Both the position numbers and the translations under genes were made by a program. A stretch of 64,000 bases of DNA from Metridium senile (taxonomy: Eukaryota; Cnidaria; Anthozoa; Actiniaria; Metridiidae), in the NCBI GenBank assembly GCA_949775045.1, contig OX459100.1, forward strand, positions 2,667,936 through 2,731,935, written 5' to 3'. Shown here one piece after another: positions 58,976 through 64,000 of this stretch. Below the pieces are notes generated by a model. It was not told where the DNA came from. It worked only from the letters and a program-made list of their open reading frames with translations, and made no database searches. The first letter of the stretch is position 1. Each line of letters opens with the position of its first letter.

Positions 58976-61900
58976 TCAAAAGCCGACATCATAAACACTT
59001 TTTAAGTCTACCCGGCCAGGGGGAGGCGCTGTAAGCCAGTTATTAGCGATCCATTTCTCCCCCTTGATGACGTCACATCCTCCGTGAAGGGAATAGGGAT
59101 CCAAGTCTCCTAGCCAACCAGATTCCTCGTCGATGTAGTGATTGTACCACATGATTGCAGAGCCTTTCTTGGGCGCTACTACCATGTTTGCACTATGGCA
59201 GTTTTTACTTAGGTTAAAGCCGTCGTTAGGGCTGTCTTTGCTTGGTGTTGTCAATTTCTGCAATTAAATTAATATGTAAACGTTATGACAGTTGTTGAAT
59301 GTACTATCTGTCAGAATCATCATTAACATTATTATAATTATAATTATCAGAATCATCGTTAATCATTAACATAATCATAATTATAATCATCAATAGGTAA
59401 TATAATGAAATATGTAACACCGTAAAAAATATTGACTTACTTTACTGACGCTTCCAGCTTTAGCCCTTCGTCGGAGTAAAGGATAAAAATGGATAACTTT
59501 TACTCCGACGAAGGGCTAAAGCTCAAAACGTCAGTAAAGTTAAGTCAACATTTTTTACGGTGTTACATATTTCATTCTATTACCTATCGTTTATATCAAA
59601 CACCGACGCAGCCTACAATCTTGGACAAAAGTGTTGAGACACTTTCGGTTTTTATAGCACTAGTCGGCATTTCTCAGCTGTTCCTTCCCCATCCCCCATC
59701 CAATCAATGTTGTATGTATTGATAGATAATGCCTGTGGTCCAGACAATCCCAACATCCAACATTGAATGGAGGGGAGGGGGATCAAATTAATGTCAGTTA
59801 GCAAGACGGACAGTTATTTACATTATTCGTACAAAGCGCGCGAATGTCTCAACTACTTTTGTCCAAGATTGTATACTAGTTTACTCGCTAGTTTTCAATT
59901 ATAATCATCATATACCTGTCAGAATCATCCTGATTATAAGCACCATATTGTATAGTGAAGTAACTGCTGTGCAAAAGACCTTTTCACGGTTTTCATCGAC
60001 AACCCCAGCCTCGATATCGTGTAATGTATTATTTACAATTTGACTACAGCCCGTGGAATTTTGAAGTATCTCAATAGCTGTTATTACAGTTATATGCAAA
60101 TGATTTTGAACAATGGGTTGAAGTCGAGGCTTTCGGGCGAAAACAATAGGTTTGCCCGAAAGCCTCGATTTGAATCCATTGTTTGAAATCATTTGCATAT
60201 AACTGTAATAACAGCTATTGTTTGGTTGTGTGTACATTCTTTAGCTACGAAGGGCTGTAGTCAAATTGTAAAGAATATATTACACGGTATTGAGGCTGAG
60301 GTTGTGGACCGAAAACCGTGAAAATGTCTATTACTGTGAGTGCGGCTTGCCAGGCATAAGCATATGATTATTAGGTGTTTCTTGCTTATGACTCTATTAC
60401 TTTAGATTAATCATAGGCCTACTCCACGCCCAGAAGTCGCCCTAAAACGCCATAAGAACCCGGGGGGGGGGGGGGGGGGGGACTCCCTTAGAAAATGGAT
60501 AGGGGTGCTCAACAGACGGTTTTGAAAATGACCTTAAAAGGTACGCATAAATTAACTCATATACTGATTTCAGACCCTAAAAAGTACGACCACATTTAAA
60601 AAATGTTCAATATGTATAATCTTAAGTTCGAAAACTGATCATAAAAGGTACGGTGCCAATTCGAGACTCTAAAAGGTACGCGAGGGTTTTTTTTCGACCC
60701 TAAAAGGTCCGTCGAGCACCCCTATCCATTTTCTGAGGGAGTCCCCCCCTCCCCCCCCCCCCCCCCCCCCGGGCGTAAGAAGCTGTAAGACCCCCTAAGC
60801 GGCGTCTTACAGCTACGTCTGGGCCCGGAGTATATGTCTAATCATCACTCACGTCATGTCTAAAAGTAGCGTTATCAGCCACAATGAAAGCAGTTTCTCC
60901 CCCTTCCTCGACATGATTTAAGTAGTAGAGAATGGTGATAAATCTACAAAGTCTACAGCCATTAGCTTGAGGACCAGCGTGATGGCAGCAAGGTTTCGCC
61001 TCGGTGTATTCATCAGGGATACCCATGGAATCGTAATGAACATGATAGTGACCATCGGGACCATATCTTACAACCTAGAAAGATAATATATAACGTGACG
61101 TTACATACATTATACATTATATACTATACGTGCCATATCGTAGAAGAAAATGTGCGTGACACGCGACATGACACAACATGATATGACATGAAATGACATG
61201 CATGATACGACATGACACGATACGACATGACACGATACGACATGACATGGTATGATACGACATGAAACGACACATGACGCGATGCAACATGACACGCCGT
61301 ACGACATGACATCATCAGTGATACGAAATGACACGATACGACATGACATGACATGACAAAACACGCGACGCAGCCGCAGTTTGTGTTGGTGCCAATACCT
61401 GCAAAGCCTCTCCTCCTTGAACCACCTTGCGTGGTAATTTTGTAAGTGTAATGACTCTGCAAAGAAAATTAATATCTGTGGTTAAAAAAATGTTTTTACT
61501 ATAGTCTGGCGATTTTAAGGTCTGTGGAATTAGGCAGTGTGTGCGTAGCGAACCTCAAAGGAGTGTTCCAATGGCAAATGATGATTGTTAATAATGAGTA
61601 GTACGCAAAAGTGTGTATATATGTGATCGAATGGCACTCTGAGTAGCCCCGACCTGATTTAGCATGCAGAAAACAGACGTTCTTTCAATCCTTTTCCTCC
61701 TGCGAAATTTAAAGAGCGTCTGAGTGTTTTCTTATGCTGGACCTGATGGAAAGTGATGTGAAGAATCATGGTATACTGGAGGGACGTACAAGAACTACTG
61801 AGGACGTAACAAACCCCGGGGGGGGGGGGGGGGGGGGGGGGGGAGGGTTCTCCCTTTATCCAAGTGGTAGGGGTGATCGGCGTACCTTTTAGGGTTAAAA

Positions 61901-62500
61901 TATTTCCAGTGCGTACCTTTTAGGGTCCATTTAGAGATTTCGCTCAAAAATCAGTTCTGAGGGTCGTTTTTACTCTGCTTTATTTGTATCTGAGCGTACC
62001 TTTTAGGGGTCATTTTCAAAATCTCCGCCGATCACCCCTACCACTTGGACAAAGGGAGTACCCTGCCCCCTCCGGGTAACAAACCCTGGCCGTGACCACC
62101 CTCAGTGACTGGCTCATTCTAATACATACTTACTACCAGCCTGCGTCACATTCGGACTAACTTAACCGAGAAGGCTAACTAACTACTAATTTCCTCACGA
62201 TTTTAAGCCGCAAGCGGTCCGTACGTTAATTGTAAAGCGCATTGAGACGTATGTGAAATGCGTTATATAAGCACTACATTACTATACATTACATACTGAA
62301 TTTTATGAATACCTTTCATGCAGTTTTCTCAAAGCAGGATCCGACTTGGTGTTCTGTGGTAACCAGGCCTGCTCGCTGTATCGTGCCCTATAGCGTGGAT
62401 GTTTATTCTTCATATGGTCCAGAAACGTCACGAGCATTAGAATATTGAGATCTTCGAAATCTTTTGGTGTTATGATACCTGGAACATCAACCATTATACT
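58976..62500 (-). CDS. P4HTM: Transmembrane prolyl 4-hydroxylase-like, C-terminal 249 aa (5' partial)
   Basis: Exons seen: 62500-62313, 61456-61399, 61074-60853 and 59257-58976 (TGA), 250 codons with consistent phases. The first visible exon (DVPGIITPKDFEDLN) aligns with the degenerate EF-hand region of P4HTM, followed by RVITLTKLP and the 2-oxoglutarate/Fe(II) oxygenase core. Iron ligands are the HxD in HYHVHYDS (exon 61074-60853) and the distal His in YSLHGGC; the 2-oxoglutarate Lys is in KGEKWIANNW. Known family role: an ER-membrane dioxygenase that hydroxylates prolines, including in HIF-alpha. The N-terminal anchor and first EF-hand must lie upstream. A 35-bp candidate exon at 63005-62971 has good splice sites but no decisive homology. 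AATAAA (58975-58970) follows the stop codon directly, suggesting a very short 3' UTR. Confidence 0.9.
59393..59587. mobile_element. Palindromic element with hammerhead-like motif, copy C
   Basis: ATAGGTAATATAATGAAATA is inverted at the right (TTCATTCTATTACCTAT). CGACGAAGGGCTAAAGCTC occurs here in direct orientation at 59504-59522 and inverted near 59453-59475. P4HTM intron. Confidence 0.65.
59616..59871. mobile_element. Tc1/mariner-type MITE, 256 bp
   Basis: TA|CAATCTTGGACAAAAGTGTT and the inverted ACTTTTGTCCAAGATTG|TA. The flanks rejoin exactly into the uninterrupted sequence at 40018-40070. Same family as 22702-22974. Confidence 0.85.
59985..60330. mobile_element. TIR element with a nested 150-bp fold-back
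   Basis: TTTTCACGGTTTTCATCGAC on the left is inverted at the right (GACCGAAAACCGTGAAAATG). The inner fold-back at 60074-60224 (ATAGCTGTTATTACAG ends) interrupts sequence that is continuous at 47600-47700. Confidence 0.7.
60459..60773. mobile_element. Poly(G/C)-ended MITE, copy 2
   Basis: CATAAGAA|CCCGGGGG and CCCCGGG|CGTAAGAA: inverted G/C-run ends with a near-perfect 8-bp duplication. Internal CTAAAAGGTACG-type blocks repeat. P4HTM intron. Confidence 0.75.
61140..61372. repeat. CATGACACGATACGA-type simple sequence
   Basis: A pentamer-based ACATG/ACACG/ATACG run in the P4HTM intron between 61074 and 61399. Cys/Val/Ser-rich frames are artefacts. Confidence 0.85.
61781..62283 (+). mobile_element. 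SINE-like element interrupted by a poly(G/C) MITE
   Basis: The left part GAGGGACGTACAAGAACTAC matches the SINE body at 33.9 kb. The right part ends in TTGTAAAGCGCATTGAGACG and GCGTTATATAAGCAC. The MITE occupies 61814-62075 and duplicates GTAACAAA. P4HTM intron. Confidence 0.7.
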
Positions 62501-62589
62501 CTTGGTGTTGCTTTAATGAAAGTTATGAAGCCTATAAAAGCCTTATAAATAAAGTCCCCTTCACAGTTCCCTCGTCTATGCATTGTATA

Positions 62590-62845
62590 CACCTATTTCA
62601 ATTAAAGTTGTCCATCTGGAATGGTTGATCTTAGACCGATAGGAATTGTGGGAGCTCGTTAAACTGCTAATGCACTATTATAATCACGCTTGAATATTAA
62701 TGTTTACTTCTGAAATACTGTTATCTGTAATTCAGCACCATTCAAGTGTGATTAAAACAATGTATTTGAAATTTAATGAACTCCCACAATTCCTATCGGT
62801 CTCAGATCAACCATTCCAGATGGACAACGTTAATTGAAATAGGTG
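62590..62845. mobile_element. 256-bp long-TIR MITE
   Basis: TA|CACCTATTTCAATTAAAGTT and its inverse AATTGAAATAGGTG|TA, with arms of about 65 bp (through GACCGATAGGAATTGTGGGA). TA duplication. Confidence 0.85.
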
Positions 62846-63139
62846 TAACTAGTATGTATATAATGACTGTATTACAAACAATTGAATTTATATTAGATAT
62901 CGTATACGTAAGTATTTGCGCTCGATATATGGACCGATCAATTATGTGTCTGACTATGTTGTGTTCTTACCATCCTTGTATCCATGAAATCCAATTTGGT
63001 CAAACCTTAAAAACACAAGTAGAATCATGAGAAAAATAAGAACAAGAACAAATACTTAGATTGTTATTCGTTTGTCTCACGAATGTAAAGGCTTGCATGG
63101 ACAGTATAACGTTTCGAAGGACAGTATAACGTTTCGAAT

Positions 63140-63355
63140 GGCATGGCTAGTCTTAATTGAATGAATGTAAGAATGAATGAATGGATGAATATGTTGACAA
63201 AAGGCTTGAATGAATGAATGAATGAATGAATGATGTGAATGAATTAATGAATGATGTGAATGGATGGATTGATAGATAGATGGATGTATAAATGTATGTA
63301 TGGATGTATGGATGAATGAATGGATGTATGGATGAATAAATGAATGAATAAATGA
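63140..63355. repeat. (GAAT/GGAT)n simple sequence
   Basis: TGAATGAATGGATGAATG-type repeats. The remainder of 62846-64000 shows no gene apart from the candidate 35-bp exon at 62971-63005. Confidence 0.85.
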
Positions 63356-63658
63356 TAAACCTATATTTAATAAGATTAGCTTAAATTCTAGTCTTGAATT
63401 CACCTTCGATTTGCGTGGGCTAGAAAAACCGAATAATTTCCTACTAAATATCTCATTTCTACCATGAATCTTTATAGTTCATTTATTTAAAAAAGCACAT
63501 TATAAGCTCTTACATTTTAGCTATGTCATCTTCCATTATAAAGAGCAACTTATATTTGCCTGAGAAGTGCGTTATCTGCAATGTAATAGTAATATGCATT
63601 ATAGATATGGTGTTGCTCAGTAATGATGATGTTAATTATAATGGAACAATGATATGAT

Positions 63659-63795
63659 ACCCCATTATAACGGACACTAAAATAAATCACCGCTCAAAAG
63701 AAATGGCTGAAAATAACTCTCTTTAAAGTGGTCACTCACTATTACGGACACTGATTTACGGTACCGAAGGTGTCCGTTATAACGAGAGTTGACTG
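63659..63795. mobile_element. pogo/Tigger-like MITE remnant
   Basis: The right end TGTCCGTTATAACGAGAGTT plus GACTG and the left ATTATAACGGACAC are inverted; the left terminus is eroded. Confidence 0.6.
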
Positions 63796-64000
63796 ATAAT
63801 GAGATGATGTTGATGATGAAGATGGTGGTGGTATTTATAATAGTAGTAATGATGATGACGTGATGACGTACAATACAATAAACTTTATTTATAGGGTTTA
63901 TCACATGACATGCATGGTACGTGTTGATGATGATGGTGGTGGTAATATAATTACAATTGTAGCAATCATTATGATAATGATGATGACAATCTGATGCATA

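Overview
This is animal nuclear DNA: spliced genes with GT-AG introns, long AT-rich introns and intergenic stretches, and a very heavy load of non-coding repeats. The gene set (a short collagen-like chain fused to a fibrinogen-type C-terminal region, CEP89, SS18, NUTF2, a transmembrane prolyl 4-hydroxylase) is metazoan. Together with the many TIR/fold-back elements it fits a non-bilaterian animal, most likely a cnidarian (anthozoan-like). The clade is an inference; nothing in the window proves it.

Layout. 1-2.4 kb: end of a fold-back element, a LINE 3' relic, a 157-bp palindrome and a 32-bp satellite of about 28 copies. 2.4-9.2 kb (+): secreted collagen/fibrinogen-like protein, four exons, with a GC-AG first intron. 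9.26-10.7 kb: the C-terminus of a restriction-like-endonuclease LINE lying between two (TAA)n tracts. 10.7-14.4 kb: no gene seen. 14.4-18.3 kb (-): a two-exon secreted cysteine-rich protein whose intron is mostly TGTGG-type simple sequence. 18.3-23.6 kb: fold-back and Tc1/mariner-like elements and (CAAA)n. 23.6-43.5 kb (-): CEP89, 25 exons with consistent phases, 1196 aa, introns packed with satellites, MITEs and a tRNA-derived SINE. 44.7-46.0 kb: a TIR element carrying a 50-bp satellite, abutting the SS18 stop codon. 46.0-51.7 kb (-): SS18, six exons, 334 aa. 52.4-56.5 kb (+): NUTF2, four exons, 129 aa, head to head with SS18 (692 bp between start codons), with an 812-bp TIR element and a truncated LINE in intron 2. 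56.5-59.0 kb: MITEs and an 81-bp tandem repeat. 59.0-62.5 kb (-): last four exons of a P4HTM-type prolyl 4-hydroxylase, whose 5' end is not resolved here.

The genes do not form a pathway. They are unrelated housekeeping or secreted-protein genes (centriolar appendage, chromatin remodelling, nuclear import, ER oxygenase, extracellular matrix/lectin-like) set in repeat-rich DNA. The most informative part is the mobile-element archaeology: related empty sites, nested insertions with duplicated targets, a satellite resembling a MITE terminus, a hammerhead-ribozyme-like motif in a repeated fold-back element, and target-site association of an R4/Dong-like LINE. I found no evidence of a bacterial-type system, CRISPR array or rRNA.
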